From: JAWLHK01 sp041690355 [NCBI: bacterium]
GTDB taxonomy: Bacteria > J088 > JAWLBW01
Direction: 5' to 3'
DNA: 64,000 bases
Assembly (NCBI GenBank): GCA_041690355.1
Contig: JAWLHK010000007.1
Coordinates: 157,452 to 221,451 of the forward strand
In this document: positions 32,366 to 41,317 of the stretch, piece by piece
Layout of the letters: each line of letters opens with the position of its first letter
Position numbering within the stretch: the first letter of the stretch is position 1
Notes under the pieces: generated by a model
Database searches by the model: none
What the model saw: only the letters and a program-made list of their open reading frames with translations
Told to the model about the DNA's origin: nothing
Position numbers and translations under genes: made by a program

Positions 32366-32869
32366 ATGGAGTGGAACGTTGAAACGGCGACGCTGAAGGT
32401 CGCCATCCGGACCGAGGGGGCCCTCGCTTTTCTGGGGCACGACCGCAGCTTCACCGTGCCGGTGACCGTACGCCTGTCGGGCGGGCCCGACGAGGTGAGC
32501 GTCGATCTCGAAGGCAATCTGACGAAGGTCGAGCTGGAGGGTGACGTGTCGGAGAAGGATCGCAAAGAGATCCTGGCGCGCACCCACAAGGACGTGCTGG
32601 AGACACGCCGCTACCCGACATGCCGGTTCACCGGGATTCTGCGTCTGGCCGAATCAACCCTGCGCGGGCGGCTGCAGCTGCATGGCCGCGAGACGGCCCT
32701 CGATCTGCCGGTGCGGCTCGGCGAGCAGGCGGGCGCCCGGACAGGCGAAGGGGAGATCGAGCTGGATCTCCAGGCGTTCGGCATCAAGCCGTTCAAGGCG
32801 CTGCTCGGTCAGCTGCGCGTGAAGAGCGACGTGCAGGTCGGTTACCGGGTCGTGGCCCGGCCGGCCTGA
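32366..32869 (+). CDS. YceI-like protein
   Basis: 167 residues from the ATG at 32366 (MEWNVETATLKVAIRTEG); an in-frame ATG at 32336 adds 10 residues. Features of the YceI beta-barrel are the opening DVETATL-K pattern, LAFLGHDRSFTVPVTVRLSG, a charged KKVEL-type middle (LTKVELEGDVSEKDRKEI), RRYPTCRFTGIL and the closing LDLQAFGIKPFKALLGQLRVK. YceI proteins hold isoprenoid or amphiphilic ligands in a hydrophobic pocket. No signal peptide is seen, unlike E. coli YceI, so it may be cytoplasmic. It is convergent with the exported protein at 32885. Confidence 0.8.
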   Translation: MEWNVETATLKVAIRTEGALAFLGHDRSFTVPVTVRLSGGPDEVSVDLEGNLTKVELEGDVSEKDRKEILARTHKDVLETRRYPTCRFTGILRLAESTLRGRLQLHGRETALDLPVRLGEQAGARTGEGEIELDLQAFGIKPFKALLGQLRVKSDVQVGYRVVARPA

Positions 32870-32884
32870 GCGCCGGCCCCGGGG

Positions 32885-33385
32885 TCAGCGGAAAATCGAG
32901 ACCGTAATCACGGGATACCACTGGATCAGATCCCCTTCGCGCCGCCAGGGCTCGAAGTCGCTGATCGTCCCCTGCGCGTAGAACTCGGGGGGAACCTCGC
33001 GCATGTTCAGGCTGTTCGGGATGCGCACGATGACGTTGACGTCGCCCTGTTCACCGATGCGGGTCGTCGCGATCATGTCCCTGTAGGATTTCGTGTCGCG
33101 CACGACGTCGCCCGGCTTGGCCTGGATGGCCACCGACTTTCCGAGCACCTCGTCCATGGCCGACCGATCGCCCGACCGCGCGGCCCGCACGGCCCGCTCG
33201 GCGACGTCGTCGGCGGGCGGGACGGCCGCGTCTTTCGGCGTTTCGGCCTCGGGCGCGGCTTGCGGCGCGGCTGCGGGCGGTTTTGACTGCCGGTCCTGCG
33301 CAGGGGCTTCCTGCGCTGCAAGGGGCGCCGCCCAAACGAAGGCGAGCACCAGTACAAATCCGGATCGAATCAAGGCATTACGCAT
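32885..33385 (-). CDS. Secreted protein of unknown function
   Basis: 166 residues. A signal peptide (MRNALIRSGFVLVLAFVWAAPLAAQEAPA, cleavage after AQA/AA-type site) leads into an Ala/Pro/Glu-rich linker (about 25-60), then a 100-residue domain ending in FYAQGTISDFEPWRREGDLIQWYPVITVSIFR. The domain has strand-like alternation (VAIQAKPGDVV, QGDVNVIVRIPNSLNM) and no cysteine. It is not recognised. GGAGGAGGGG precedes the ATG. It is convergent with the YceI-like gene, 15 bases apart. Confidence 0.75.
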   Translation of the reverse strand: MRNALIRSGFVLVLAFVWAAPLAAQEAPAQDRQSKPPAAAPQAAPEAETPKDAAVPPADDVAERAVRAARSGDRSAMDEVLGKSVAIQAKPGDVVRDTKSYRDMIATTRIGEQGDVNVIVRIPNSLNMREVPPEFYAQGTISDFEPWRREGDLIQWYPVITVSIFR

Positions 33386-33515
33386 GTCATCCCCTCCTCC
33401 GAGGCACTTCTGCCCCGCGCGGTCCGTTCATGGTCTACCGGTACGGGGAGGACGTCAAGCGGAAATGGTCCCCGGTTCGCCCCCGGCCCGAAGAGCGCAC
33501 TTCCGTATCTCGGGG

Positions 33516-33545
33516 AAAGAAAACGGCCGGGCGAACCCGGCCGTT
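33516..33545 (-). terminator. Terminator of ccr
   Basis: Reverse strand: AACGGCCGGG - TTCG - CCCGGCCGTT, a perfect 10-bp stem with a stable TTCG loop, then TTCTTTC. It lies 23 bases past the ccr stop. Confidence 0.85.
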
Positions 33546-33568
33546 TCCGCTTCGATTTCCGCCGGACG

Positions 33569-34822
33569 TCAGGGAACGTCCTTGAGTCCCGGCTTCGGCG
33601 ACCCGACGAGGCAGGCCATGTTGCCGTGCGGATGCTTGTTCTCGTACATGAGCTGGTGGGCGTCGGCAATGCCTTCGAACGTGAACGTCTTCGACAGGCA
33701 GGGATCGACCTTGCCGGCGATGACGAGGTCGTTCAGCGCCTTGCACTGCGCGTCGTTCGCGAAGTGCGACCCCTGGAAGCGCTTCTGGCGCATCCACAGG
33801 TAGCGCAGGTCGATGGTCGCGTTGTAGCCGGTCGTGCCGGCGCAGATAACGACCATGCCGCCGTTGTCGGCCACGAAGGTCGAGGTCGGCACCGTCGTCT
33901 CGCCCGGATGCTCGAAAACGATGCGCGGGTTGCGTTTTTCGCCGAGAGCGTCCCAGATGGCCTTGCCGAAGGCACGGGCCCCCTTGAGCCACGTGTTGTA
34001 GGCTTCGGTATCCTTCCAGTGCGGGAGCATGCCCCAGTGGTCGAAATCCTTGCGGTTGATGACCCCGACGGCGCCGAGGTTCTTGCAGTAGTCGATCTTG
34101 TCTTCGCTCGACACCACCGCGATGGCCTTGCCCCCCATGGCCTTGACGATCTGGATGGCCTGGGTGCCGAGGCCGCCGGCGCCGCCCCAGATGAGCACGA
34201 CGTCGTCTTTTTCGACCGTGTGCGGCGCCCAGCCCATGAGCATGCGGTAGGCCGTCGCGCCCACGAGCATATAGGCGGCGGCTTCTTCCCACGTCAGGTG
34301 CGCGGGCTTCGGGAGCAGCTGATGATCCTGAACCTTGGTGAACTGCGCGAAGCTGCCGAAGTTCGTCTCGTAGCCCCAGATCTTGTTCGAGGCGGCCAGA
34401 ATCGGATCCTTGCCGGCCTTGACCCAGGGGTCGTTACGATCCCACGAGCCGCAATGGGCGACGACGTGGTCGCCGACCTTGACGTTCTTCACGTCGGCGC
34501 CGACGGCGTAGACGATGCCCGAGGCGTCGCTGCCGCCGATGTGGAACGGATACGGATCGCCGGCCTTCATGCGCGCGCCGATGACGTCGACGGGAATGCC
34601 GAGCGCGGCCCAGACGTTGTTGTAGTTGACCCCCGCGGCCATGACGTAAACGAGCACTTCATCCGGGGCCAGCGTCGGCGTTTCGATCTGTTCGACCTGA
34701 AAGGCCTTCGTGGGTATGCCGAAGCGATCCTGGCGGATCACCTGGGCGTACATCTTCTTCGGCACGGTACCGATGGGCGGCATTTCGCCGATTTCGTAAA
34801 TTTCCTTCACGGCAGTCGACAT
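33569..34822 (-). CDS. ccr: Crotonyl-CoA carboxylase/reductase
   Basis: 417 residues, an MDR-family NADPH enzyme that reduces and carboxylates crotonyl-CoA to ethylmalonyl-CoA. Family signatures are [40 protein letters not shown], the nucleotide motif [19 protein letters not shown] and [19 protein letters not shown]. The RYLWMRQKR variant is the proteobacterial type, not the actinobacterial MHEYDN one. It points to the ethylmalonyl-CoA pathway or to extender-unit supply for polyketides; no other gene of either pathway is in the window. It is divergent from miaE. Confidence 0.93.
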   Translation of the reverse strand: MSTAVKEIYEIGEMPPIGTVPKKMYAQVIRQDRFGIPTKAFQVEQIETPTLAPDEVLVYVMAAGVNYNNVWAALGIPVDVIGARMKAGDPYPFHIGGSDASGIVYAVGADVKNVKVGDHVVAHCGSWDRNDPWVKAGKDPILAASNKIWGYETNFGSFAQFTKVQDHQLLPKPAHLTWEEAAAYMLVGATAYRMLMGWAPHTVEKDDVVLIWGGAGGLGTQAIQIVKAMGGKAIAVVSSEDKIDYCKNLGAVGVINRKDFDHWGMLPHWKDTEAYNTWLKGARAFGKAIWDALGEKRNPRIVFEHPGETTVPTSTFVADNGGMVVICAGTTGYNATIDLRYLWMRQKRFQGSHFANDAQCKALNDLVIAGKVDPCLSKTFTFEGIADAHQLMYENKHPHGNMACLVGSPKPGLKDVP

Positions 34823-34971
34823 GCTTGGTTTCCCTATACTATGCGGATGATCGCTTCGATGCCGGTCGCCCGGCAGACAAAACGTTTATTATACATGTCG
34901 CCGGGGGCGCTGGCCACGCAGAGAGCGCCTTCGATTTTGTGCTTCGGGGGCGGCTTTGCTACCTTGTCTGC

Positions 34972-35547
34972 GTGCTGCACCTGCTGACCCCCTCCCGCAT
35001 CGACTGGCTTCCCGTCGCGCTGGCCGATCTGTCCACGCTGCTGCTCGATCACGCCCATTGCGAGATGAAGGCGGCCGCCAGCGCGCGCAGTTTCGCCGCC
35101 CGCTATCCCGAGTCGGCCGGGTTCGTCGCCGATATGCAGGCCCTCGAGGCCGAAGAGCAGGGGCATTACGACGCCGTGCGCGCGATCATGGATGAACGCG
35201 GGATCGCCTGGCGCCCCGCCGACAAGGACGCCTACGTCGTGCACCTGCTGAAGGAAGTCCGTTCGGTGCCGGCCCTGCGCCGTCTCGATCGGCTGCTCAT
35301 CGCCGCCATCATCGAAGCCCGCTCCTGCGAACGCCTCGGCATGCTCTCCGAGACCCTGGAGGATGCGGAACTGCGCCGGTTCTACCGGGAACTCTTCGAG
35401 GCCGAAGCCCGCCACCACGGTCTGTTCCTGGAGTGGGCGCGCCACTTCGCCGGACGCGCCGAGGCCGATGCCCGCCTCGCCCACCTGGTCGGCCACGAGG
35501 CGGTCTTCATCGTGAACCGGAGCCCGACCGCGCACGTGCACGGCTGA
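34972..35547 (+). CDS. miaE: MiaE-like tRNA hydroxylase
   Basis: 191 residues from a GTG at 34972 (VLHLLTPSRIDWLP); the open frame extends further upstream but the family begins here. It is a diiron four-helix protein with HAHCEMKAAASARSFAARYPE, EAEEQGHYDAV, EARSCERL and EAEARHHGLFLEW, giving the Glu and ExxH ligands of the MiaE fold. It hydroxylates the prenyl side chain of ms2i6A37 in tRNA. Shorter than the E. coli enzyme (about 250) but close to pseudomonad forms. Divergent from ccr with 149 bases between. Confidence 0.87.
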   Translation: MLHLLTPSRIDWLPVALADLSTLLLDHAHCEMKAAASARSFAARYPESAGFVADMQALEAEEQGHYDAVRAIMDERGIAWRPADKDAYVVHLLKEVRSVPALRRLDRLLIAAIIEARSCERLGMLSETLEDAELRRFYRELFEAEARHHGLFLEWARHFAGRAEADARLAHLVGHEAVFIVNRSPTAHVHG

Positions 35548-35585
35548 CCGCTTCGGACCGCGCCCGACCGACGGGCCCGAGGGGG

Positions 35586-37253
35586 TCAGAATACGGAATC
35601 GACGCCGAGCAGCTCGGGCCCGAATTCGTAGAAGAGCGTGTTCAGTTCCCCCGGCACAACCGAGTCCCAGACCTCGCAGCGCGCCTTGAATTCGCCGCGG
35701 GTCGCCGCCAGCGGGGTCGTAAGCTCCATCTGGAACTCGCCGTCCGTGAAGGGCGCCCACGCGGGCAGCCCCGCGCCGTTCGGGTCGCCGCGATGCGCGA
35801 AGTTCGTCCAGTAGCTCTGGATCTGCTGCGACAGGCGCACGGCGTTCTCGAGGCTCTCCTGGCGCTGAAAGAGAAGCATGAGCAGATTCCGGTTGCCGAA
35901 GACGAAGGGAATTTCGGCGGCGTGGAAGGTGCCCGAATGCGGTTCGAGGAAAAAGGAATCCGGCTCGATGCGGAAGCGGTAGAGCCAGCTCGGCGCATTC
36001 CCCGCACGTACGGCCTGCCGGGCCGGGCAGCTGAACAGCACATCGGTCGCGGCCTGCAGAATCAGCTCACGGGGTTCCGCATATTGGTCGGGCGGATAGG
36101 CGGCCTGCAGTTTTCGGACCGCATCCGCGCCCACGGCGGATTCGAGGTTCGCCCAGGTGACCGCCCACGACTCGTCCTGCTTGTGCATCAGGTTCCGGTT
36201 GACGAGAGCGAGCAGCTTGACTTCATCCGCATTGAATCCCGCCAGGAGGGGAACGTTGCGGCCGGCCCCCTGCAGCGCATCGATCGGCTGCCGCGGGAGC
36301 AGCCGGCCGTCGACCACGGGCGCATCGATTTCAAAGAGCGGCCAGGGCGCGTTCTCGCGCAGCCACTGACCATCGAGCTTGCGCAGGCAGGCAAGCGATT
36401 CTGGGGCCGTGGCCGGGCAGCCGACCCGTGCGATCCATTGCCGGGAATATTCGGCATGGGTCTCGGGGCCGGCCACCGTGCACGAGCCGCTCTCCATGAT
36501 CGCGCGGTGGAAGAGACCGTCGGCCTCGGGGCTGGCCATGAGCGCGCAGACGCTGTAGGCGCCCGCCGATTCGCCGAAGATGGTCACGTTGTCGGGATTA
36601 CCGCCGAAGGCCGCAATGTGCTTCTTGACCCACCGCAGCGCCTGAATCTGATCCGACAGTCCGAAATTCCCCGCCAGGACCTGCCCGTCGGCATCCGTCG
36701 CATCGGTGATGCCGAGCCAGCCCGGACCCCCGAGGCGGTAGTTGAGCGTCACGACGATGACGTCGCGGGTCGTGAACGGCTCGCCGTTGTAGAGGTTGGT
36801 GGCGCCGCTCCCCTGCGAGAAGCCCCCGCCGTAGATCCAGACCATGACCGGAAGGCCCTTGCGCAGCATTCCGTCTTCGGAGCTGCCGGGGGCCCAGATG
36901 TTCAGGTTCAGGCAGTCTTCGTCGAAGGTGAGCTTCGTGCGATAACTCTCGACCTTGCCTCCCATGCCCTGCAGGCACGTATGGCCGAAGTGCGTCGCGT
37001 TTCGGGCGCCCGAGACGGCTGCAGGGCGCGCGTACTGAAAGCGCAGTTCTCCTACGGGGGGCGCGCCGAAGGGTATCCCCTTCCACGAACAGGCCGTCAC
37101 ATCACGCGTTCCGGTGTACGTTGCCTTGTCTGCCATGACCGGTGCGCTGCAGTCGACTTCGCGCGCGGAGGGCGCGGCCGGGTCCGGTGCGGCGGCACAC
37201 CCGCCGAAAAACAGCCCGAGAGTCAAAACGAGTGCGTACGCAGATGGTTTCAT
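35586..37253 (-). CDS. Type-B carboxylesterase lipoprotein
   Basis: 555 residues from the ATG at 37253 (MKPSAYALVLTLGLFFGGC, lipobox FFGGC). An alpha/beta hydrolase of the carboxylesterase/cholinesterase family. FGESAGA carries the nucleophile Ser. GTFHAAEIPFVFG near the C-terminus carries the catalytic His, and MVWIYGGGFSQGSG is the oxyanion hole. EDCLNLNIWAP is the typical early motif. The N-terminal QYARPAA region matches the family. It should hydrolyse esters in the periplasm or at the outer membrane. Substrate unknown. Confidence 0.92.
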   Translation of the reverse strand: MKPSAYALVLTLGLFFGGCAAAPDPAAPSAREVDCSAPVMADKATYTGTRDVTACSWKGIPFGAPPVGELRFQYARPAAVSGARNATHFGHTCLQGMGGKVESYRTKLTFDEDCLNLNIWAPGSSEDGMLRKGLPVMVWIYGGGFSQGSGATNLYNGEPFTTRDVIVVTLNYRLGGPGWLGITDATDADGQVLAGNFGLSDQIQALRWVKKHIAAFGGNPDNVTIFGESAGAYSVCALMASPEADGLFHRAIMESGSCTVAGPETHAEYSRQWIARVGCPATAPESLACLRKLDGQWLRENAPWPLFEIDAPVVDGRLLPRQPIDALQGAGRNVPLLAGFNADEVKLLALVNRNLMHKQDESWAVTWANLESAVGADAVRKLQAAYPPDQYAEPRELILQAATDVLFSCPARQAVRAGNAPSWLYRFRIEPDSFFLEPHSGTFHAAEIPFVFGNRNLLMLLFQRQESLENAVRLSQQIQSYWTNFAHRGDPNGAGLPAWAPFTDGEFQMELTTPLAATRGEFKARCEVWDSVVPGELNTLFYEFGPELLGVDSVF

Positions 37254-37328
37254 GAGCAACTGTTCCTGTTCTTGCAGGATTCGGTCAGCAGAGGCTTCGC
37301 GACCCGTAACCCTGCGGCCGCGGGCGAT

Positions 37329-37362
37329 GAAAAAGCCCCTTCGCGGCATCCGCGAAGGGGCT
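37329..37362 (-). terminator. Terminator of the lipoprotein gene at 37388
   Basis: Reverse strand: a perfect 13-bp stem AGCCCCTTCGCGG / CCGCGAAGGGGCT with a 3-base loop (37334-37362), followed by TTTTTCATC. One of the strongest terminators in the window. Confidence 0.9.
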
Positions 37363-37387
37363 CGGGAAACGTCAGCCCGGCACCGTC

Positions 37388-38254
37388 TCAGTTACAGTCG
37401 ACACAGGTAATGTTGCTGATGGCCACGCTGTCGGGAAAAGAAACGAGCGTGTTGTCGGTGGTGGCCGAAACCTCGCCGGCAAACGTGAACTCGATCGTCT
37501 GCGCCCCGGTGGGCAGGTTGAAGAGGACGAAGAGGCCGTTGCTCGGATTCAGGGACTCGACCGACGTCTTCGGCGCCGGCAGGTCGTTGTCGCTGAAGTA
37601 GTTGGCTTCGACGCCGCCCGCGCTCACGTGCATGACCACATCTTCGTAATCGACCGCCTTCGAACCGTCGGACTTGTAGACCGTGCCGGCGACAATGGCC
37701 TTGGTGGGGTCGATCTGGACCGTGGCGATACCCGGAATCAGCTGCGCCGTCAGCTTGCTGACCGAGATCAGCGAGTCGTCGAAGGTCGTAACGCTCGTGT
37801 CGGTCGTCGGCACGGCAGGGTACTGGACGTTGAACTGATAGGTGTCTTTCTGGTCGTCTTCGTGCGTGGCCAGGCCGATCTTCGTCCCGCGCGGCGCCTT
37901 GTACGTGATCTTGCCGGCCGAGTCGGTGATGCCGCAGGCCCCGGTCGATTTCCCGGTCGCGTTGTCGAGCACCGTCACGACGGCACCCGGAACCGGGCTG
38001 TCGGTCTGAAAGTCGTTGACGACGCCGTTCACGGTCACGAGGTCGTCGCCCGTCAGCACGCAGCCCGTGCCCTCGGCCACCGTCCCGGCGGGGCAGGCGC
38101 CCGTGTCGGCCGGCGGGCAGCTCGCGATGGGCGAGACTTCTTCCTGAAAGTCATCGTCATCGTCGTCGATATCGGTCACGGTGTCGGTGGTGCCGCCGCA
38201 GGCGGCCATGGACAGCAGGCACGCAAGAAGAAAGGCATTGGTCTTCTTCGTCAT
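37388..38254 (-). CDS. Lipoprotein with Asp-rich linker and carboxypeptidase-regulatory-like domains
   Basis: 288 residues. MTKKTNAFLLACLLSMAAC is a type II signal, followed by a strongly acidic linker (DIDDDDDDFQEE). Cys-containing segment ASCPPADTGACPAGTVAEGTGC follows. Two beta-sandwich domains then read VTVNGVVNDFQTDSPVPGAVVTVLDN and IVAGTVYKSDGSKAVDYEDVVMHV, in the style of CarboxypepD_reg repeats. It ends ISNITCVDCN. It is probably a surface adhesion or structural protein. Its ATG overlaps the stop of the DciA-like gene upstream by 4 bases, so both share a transcript. Confidence 0.85.
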   Translation of the reverse strand: MTKKTNAFLLACLLSMAACGGTTDTVTDIDDDDDDFQEEVSPIASCPPADTGACPAGTVAEGTGCVLTGDDLVTVNGVVNDFQTDSPVPGAVVTVLDNATGKSTGACGITDSAGKITYKAPRGTKIGLATHEDDQKDTYQFNVQYPAVPTTDTSVTTFDDSLISVSKLTAQLIPGIATVQIDPTKAIVAGTVYKSDGSKAVDYEDVVMHVSAGGVEANYFSDNDLPAPKTSVESLNPSNGLFVLFNLPTGAQTIEFTFAGEVSATTDNTLVSFPDSVAISNITCVDCN

Positions 38255-38724
38255 GGATTGTTTTCCTTGTCTCCGGAAGTTTGTTGAAAGGCAGCCAGCC
38301 TGCCCAGAAAGGTGTGCATCGTCTCGCGCAGGACCCCGCGCGGCATGCCGGCGACGGCGTTCGTCACCGCGGGATCGTCGGCCAGAACCGGGGTGTTCGT
38401 GCGGGGCGCTTCGGGCACGGGGGCCGGGCCGACGCGCAGCCGCACCTGCACCGGCATCCCCAGCCAGGCCTCGACCCGATCCTGCAGGCGGCGCTGTTCG
38501 AAGGCAAAGCGCTGCGCCCAGGAAGAGTCAGCAACCTGCAGCCAGAGCACGCCGTTCTGCAGCCGCATCGGCTCGGCATGCCGGCCCCACATCTCGCCGA
38601 CGACCGACGGCCACTCGAGCCGCAGCCGCGCCGCGTCGAGGGCCTTCTGCACGGGGGTGCCCTGGTATTGCCGTCTGAGGATCGTATCGATTCGTTCCAC
38701 CGGAACCTGCCAGGGAGCCAGCAT
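38251..38724 (-). CDS. DciA-like (DUF721) protein
   Basis: 157 residues. A conserved N-terminal helical region (QVPVERIDTILRRQYQGTPVQKALDAARLRLEWPSVVG) with W-x-x-VVG and HAEPMRLQNGVLWLQV is characteristic of DUF721, whose studied member DciA recruits DnaB helicase at replication origins. The C-terminal part (from about 105) is Pro/Ala-rich and variable, as usual in the family. The downstream lipoprotein starts 4 bases before its stop, an odd pairing. Confidence 0.75.
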   Translation of the reverse strand: MLAPWQVPVERIDTILRRQYQGTPVQKALDAARLRLEWPSVVGEMWGRHAEPMRLQNGVLWLQVADSSWAQRFAFEQRRLQDRVEAWLGMPVQVRLRVGPAPVPEAPRTNTPVLADDPAVTNAVAGMPRGVLRETMHTFLGRLAAFQQTSGDKENNP

Positions 38725-38815
38725 AGCAAGGCGCGCTGCCGGATGTCAAAGCGGCCGCCTCGGCTGCGGCGGGCCTCCCGCCGCCGGCCGGTGGAGGTCG
38801 CACCCCCCAGGCTGC

Positions 38816-38821
38816 TATATT
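38816..38821 (+). promoter_or_regulatory. Extended -10 box of the DNA glycosylase gene
   Basis: TGC-TATATT, 8 bases before the ATG at 38830; predicted start about 38828. The CCGGAG before the ATG would lie upstream of the transcript, so it probably does not act as a ribosome site. Confidence 0.5.
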
Positions 38822-38829
38822 CACCGGAG

Positions 38830-39483
38830 ATGCACTATCGCAAACGGCCGCTCGCGCGCAGCTTCTACGCGCGCCCCACCCTCGAAGTCGCGCCCGAGCT
38901 GCTGGGCAAAATTCTCGTGCACGAAACGCAGGAAGGGCCTCTGGCCGCCCGCATCGTCGAGGTTGAGGCCTACCTGGGGCAGGATGATCCCGCCAGTCAC
39001 GCATGGCACGGCCCGCGCGGACGCGCCGCCATCATGTACGGCCCTTCGGGGCGGCTCTATGTCTACACGAGCTACGGCATGCACCTCTGCATGAATGTCG
39101 TGGCCAATGACGGTACCAGCGCCGGCGCCATTCTGTTACGCGCCGCCATGCCGCTCGTGGGCGCCGAGCAGATGGCCGCGCTGCGCGGGGGCGCCCGCAA
39201 GCCGCACGAAATCGCCCGCGGCCCCGGGTGCCTGACGCAGGCGCTGGCCATCCGCAAGGATCTGAACGGAAGCGATCTGATATCGGGGCCCGTGCGCCTG
39301 CACCACTCCGCCGGCGACGAGCCGGGATACCACGTCTGCCGTAGCCCGCGCATCGGTATCAGCCGGGCGGTCGAGCGTCCGTGGCGCTATTTTCTCTGCG
39401 GGCATGCCGCCCGGAGCGGCCCATCACGGTTCAACCGCTGCGGGCTCGACGCGCCACCCTCAGGTACGGGAGGATGCCTGTGA
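38830..39483 (+). CDS. mpg: Alkyladenine (3-methyladenine) DNA glycosylase, AAG/MPG family
   Basis: 217 residues from the ATG at 38830. The single-domain AAG fold is recognised by RSFYARPTLEVAPELLGKILVHE, IVEVEAYLGQDDPASHAWHGP (with the catalytic Glu of VEAY), GRLYVYTSYGMHLCMNVV and ARGPGCLTQALAI. It flips damaged purines out of DNA and cuts the glycosidic bond in base-excision repair. The C-terminal tail is Pro/Gly/Ser-rich (about 25 residues beyond the usual end). It lies 7 bases before a -10 box for the kinase gene. Confidence 0.95.
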   Translation: MHYRKRPLARSFYARPTLEVAPELLGKILVHETQEGPLAARIVEVEAYLGQDDPASHAWHGPRGRAAIMYGPSGRLYVYTSYGMHLCMNVVANDGTSAGAILLRAAMPLVGAEQMAALRGGARKPHEIARGPGCLTQALAIRKDLNGSDLISGPVRLHHSAGDEPGYHVCRSPRIGISRAVERPWRYFLCGHAARSGPSRFNRCGLDAPPSGTGGCL

Positions 39484-39489
39484 TAGAAT
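39482..39489 (+). promoter_or_regulatory. Extended -10 box of the second kinase operon
   Basis: TGA-TAGAAT ends at 39489. An ATG at 39490 overlaps the box itself; the predicted start near 39496 favours the second ATG at 39499, a leader of about 3 bases. Confidence 0.5.
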
Positions 39490-39498
39490 ATGCCAGCC

Positions 39499-41220
39499 AT
39501 GCTCAGTACCGGGCGATACGAACTGCAGGAGGAAATCGGGGTGGGTGCCTCGGCGCGTGTTTTCCGCGCCCTGGACGCAGATCTCAAGCGCACGGTCGCC
39601 GTCAAGGTGCTGCACCCGCACCTGCGCACCGAGGGGCACTTCGCGCTGCGTTTCCGGCGTGAGGCATCGGCCGTCGCGCGCATCGAGCACCCGAACATTC
39701 TGCGCATCTACGACGTCGCGCCCGAAGATCATGATCCGCTCTATTTCGTTTCAGAGTACGTCGACGGCGGGACGGTGGCCCAGTGGCTGGACGAAGAGGG
39801 GGGCCGCCTGCCGCACGAGATGGCGCTCGCGGTCGCGCTTCAGGTGCTGCGGGGCCTGCAGGCTGCGCACGAAGCCGGCATCGTCCACCGCGACCTGAAG
39901 CCCGAGAACCTCATGCTGACCCGGGGCGGCCAGGTGAAGATCGCCGACTTCGGCGTGGCCTTCCGCGAAGCCGACGGCTCGATCACGGTCGACGGCAATC
40001 TTCTCGGTTCCCCCTCGTACATGGCCCCCGAACAGATCGACGGCGATCCCGTGGACGCGCGAACCGATCTGTTTGCCTTCGGCATCATCCTCTATCAGAT
40101 GCTCACGGGCAGCCTCCCCTTCGGCGACGGCCAGATGACCCAGATCCTCAACCGGATCGCGACCGCCGACCATGCGCCGCTGCCCGAGTTGGACGCGACG
40201 GTCGACCCGCGCGTCGTCGAGATCGTCGAGGCCTGCCTCTCGCTCGATCCGGGCGACCGGCCGTCGACCGCGGCCGGGCTCCACGAGCGCATCGCCGACA
40301 TTCTGCGGCGCCGGGCGGTCGACGATCCGGCCGAGGCCATCCGCCGCTTCCGCGAGGCCGACGAGGCCGCGCGCAAGGAGACCAGTTACGCCACCGTGAA
40401 TTCGCTCGTGGCCGAGGCCCGCGAGCTGCTGGCCGGCGCCCGCAACGTGACGCTGGCCATGGCGCTGCTCGACCGGGCCCTTGCGCTGCACCCGTTCCAC
40501 TTCGAAGCCTACCGGCTCGTGCAGTCGATCGGCGGCGTCCAGAAGCGGCGCTCGGTGCGCGTGGGCCTGCTCGCCGTGCTGCTCACCGTCGCCGTCATCG
40601 GCCTCTTTCAGGCCTGGACGGTTCTGCGCGGCGCCGCGCCCGTGCCGGAGTCTCCGGCGCGTTCGGTCCTGACGGCTCCCGAGCCGGACAGTCCGGCAAG
40701 GCCCGCCGAGCCGACCCTCCCGCCGGGTCCGCGCGAGCCGACCCGCAAGGCCCCCGCCGGTGCGGCCGGAGAAGCCAAGGCCCCCGCGAAGCCCGCAACG
40801 GCCACCCTGCGCCTGGCCAGCCGCCCGTGGGCCAAGGTGTTTCTCGACGAGGAGTTCGTCGGCGAGACGCCGCTGCTGCGCGATCTGGCCCTCCCGCCCG
40901 GGCGGCACGTGGTGCGATTGCAGAACCCCCGATCGCAGGCGGTGAGCCTCGAGATCGACGCGCGCGCCGGCGAGACAATCGATCGCTTCGTCGAGCTGCC
41001 CATTTTTCCGGCCCTGCTGCGGATCGGGGCCGCCCCGGGCGATACCGTGCTTCTCGACGGCAATCCGGTGGACAGCGATGCGCTCAGCCAGAGCATCGAG
41101 GTCGCCCACGGCGAGCGCAACGTTACCTTTCGCAACGGCGATCGGGAGCGCACGATCGTCATCGATGCCCAGGCCGGACGGCTGAGCGAAGTGCCCAGCC
41201 CGTTTCTCGCCACCCCCTGA
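39499..41220 (+). CDS. Ser/Thr protein kinase with PEGA domain
   Basis: 573 residues from the ATG at 39499. The kinase domain is N-terminal (about 4-265) with P-loop IGVGASARVF, lysine in VAVKVL, HRDLKPEN at about 130, DFGVAF at about 149 and YMAPEQ. Next come a helical part, a membrane helix (about 354-374) and a Pro-rich linker. The PEGA domain (about 434-495) reads RLASRPWAKVFLDEEFVGETPLLRDLALPPG. PEGA domains usually sit outside the membrane and are thought to bind surface structures. A second small beta domain ends the protein. It begins a rightward run with an exported protein, a sigma-54 activator and two lipoproteins. Confidence 0.93.
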   Translation: MLSTGRYELQEEIGVGASARVFRALDADLKRTVAVKVLHPHLRTEGHFALRFRREASAVARIEHPNILRIYDVAPEDHDPLYFVSEYVDGGTVAQWLDEEGGRLPHEMALAVALQVLRGLQAAHEAGIVHRDLKPENLMLTRGGQVKIADFGVAFREADGSITVDGNLLGSPSYMAPEQIDGDPVDARTDLFAFGIILYQMLTGSLPFGDGQMTQILNRIATADHAPLPELDATVDPRVVEIVEACLSLDPGDRPSTAAGLHERIADILRRRAVDDPAEAIRRFREADEAARKETSYATVNSLVAEARELLAGARNVTLAMALLDRALALHPFHFEAYRLVQSIGGVQKRRSVRVGLLAVLLTVAVIGLFQAWTVLRGAAPVPESPARSVLTAPEPDSPARPAEPTLPPGPREPTRKAPAGAAGEAKAPAKPATATLRLASRPWAKVFLDEEFVGETPLLRDLALPPGRHVVRLQNPRSQAVSLEIDARAGETIDRFVELPIFPALLRIGAAPGDTVLLDGNPVDSDALSQSIEVAHGERNVTFRNGDRERTIVIDAQAGRLSEVPSPFLATP

Positions 41221-41306
41221 CGGGCGCCGCCGCGAGCCGCCGCGGAACGGTCGGGCCTCGCCGTGCCGCGTGCCGCACCGGTGTGCGCCTGCCGAGCGGC
41301 TTCTGG

Positions 41307-41312
41307 TAGAAT
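41307..41312 (+). promoter_or_regulatory. Extended -10 box before the exported protein gene
   Basis: TGG-TAGAAT, 5 bases before the ATG at 41318. Predicted start about 41319, that is, on the start codon. Suggests an internal, leaderless transcript within the kinase operon. Confidence 0.5.
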
Positions 41313-41317
41313 CTGGC

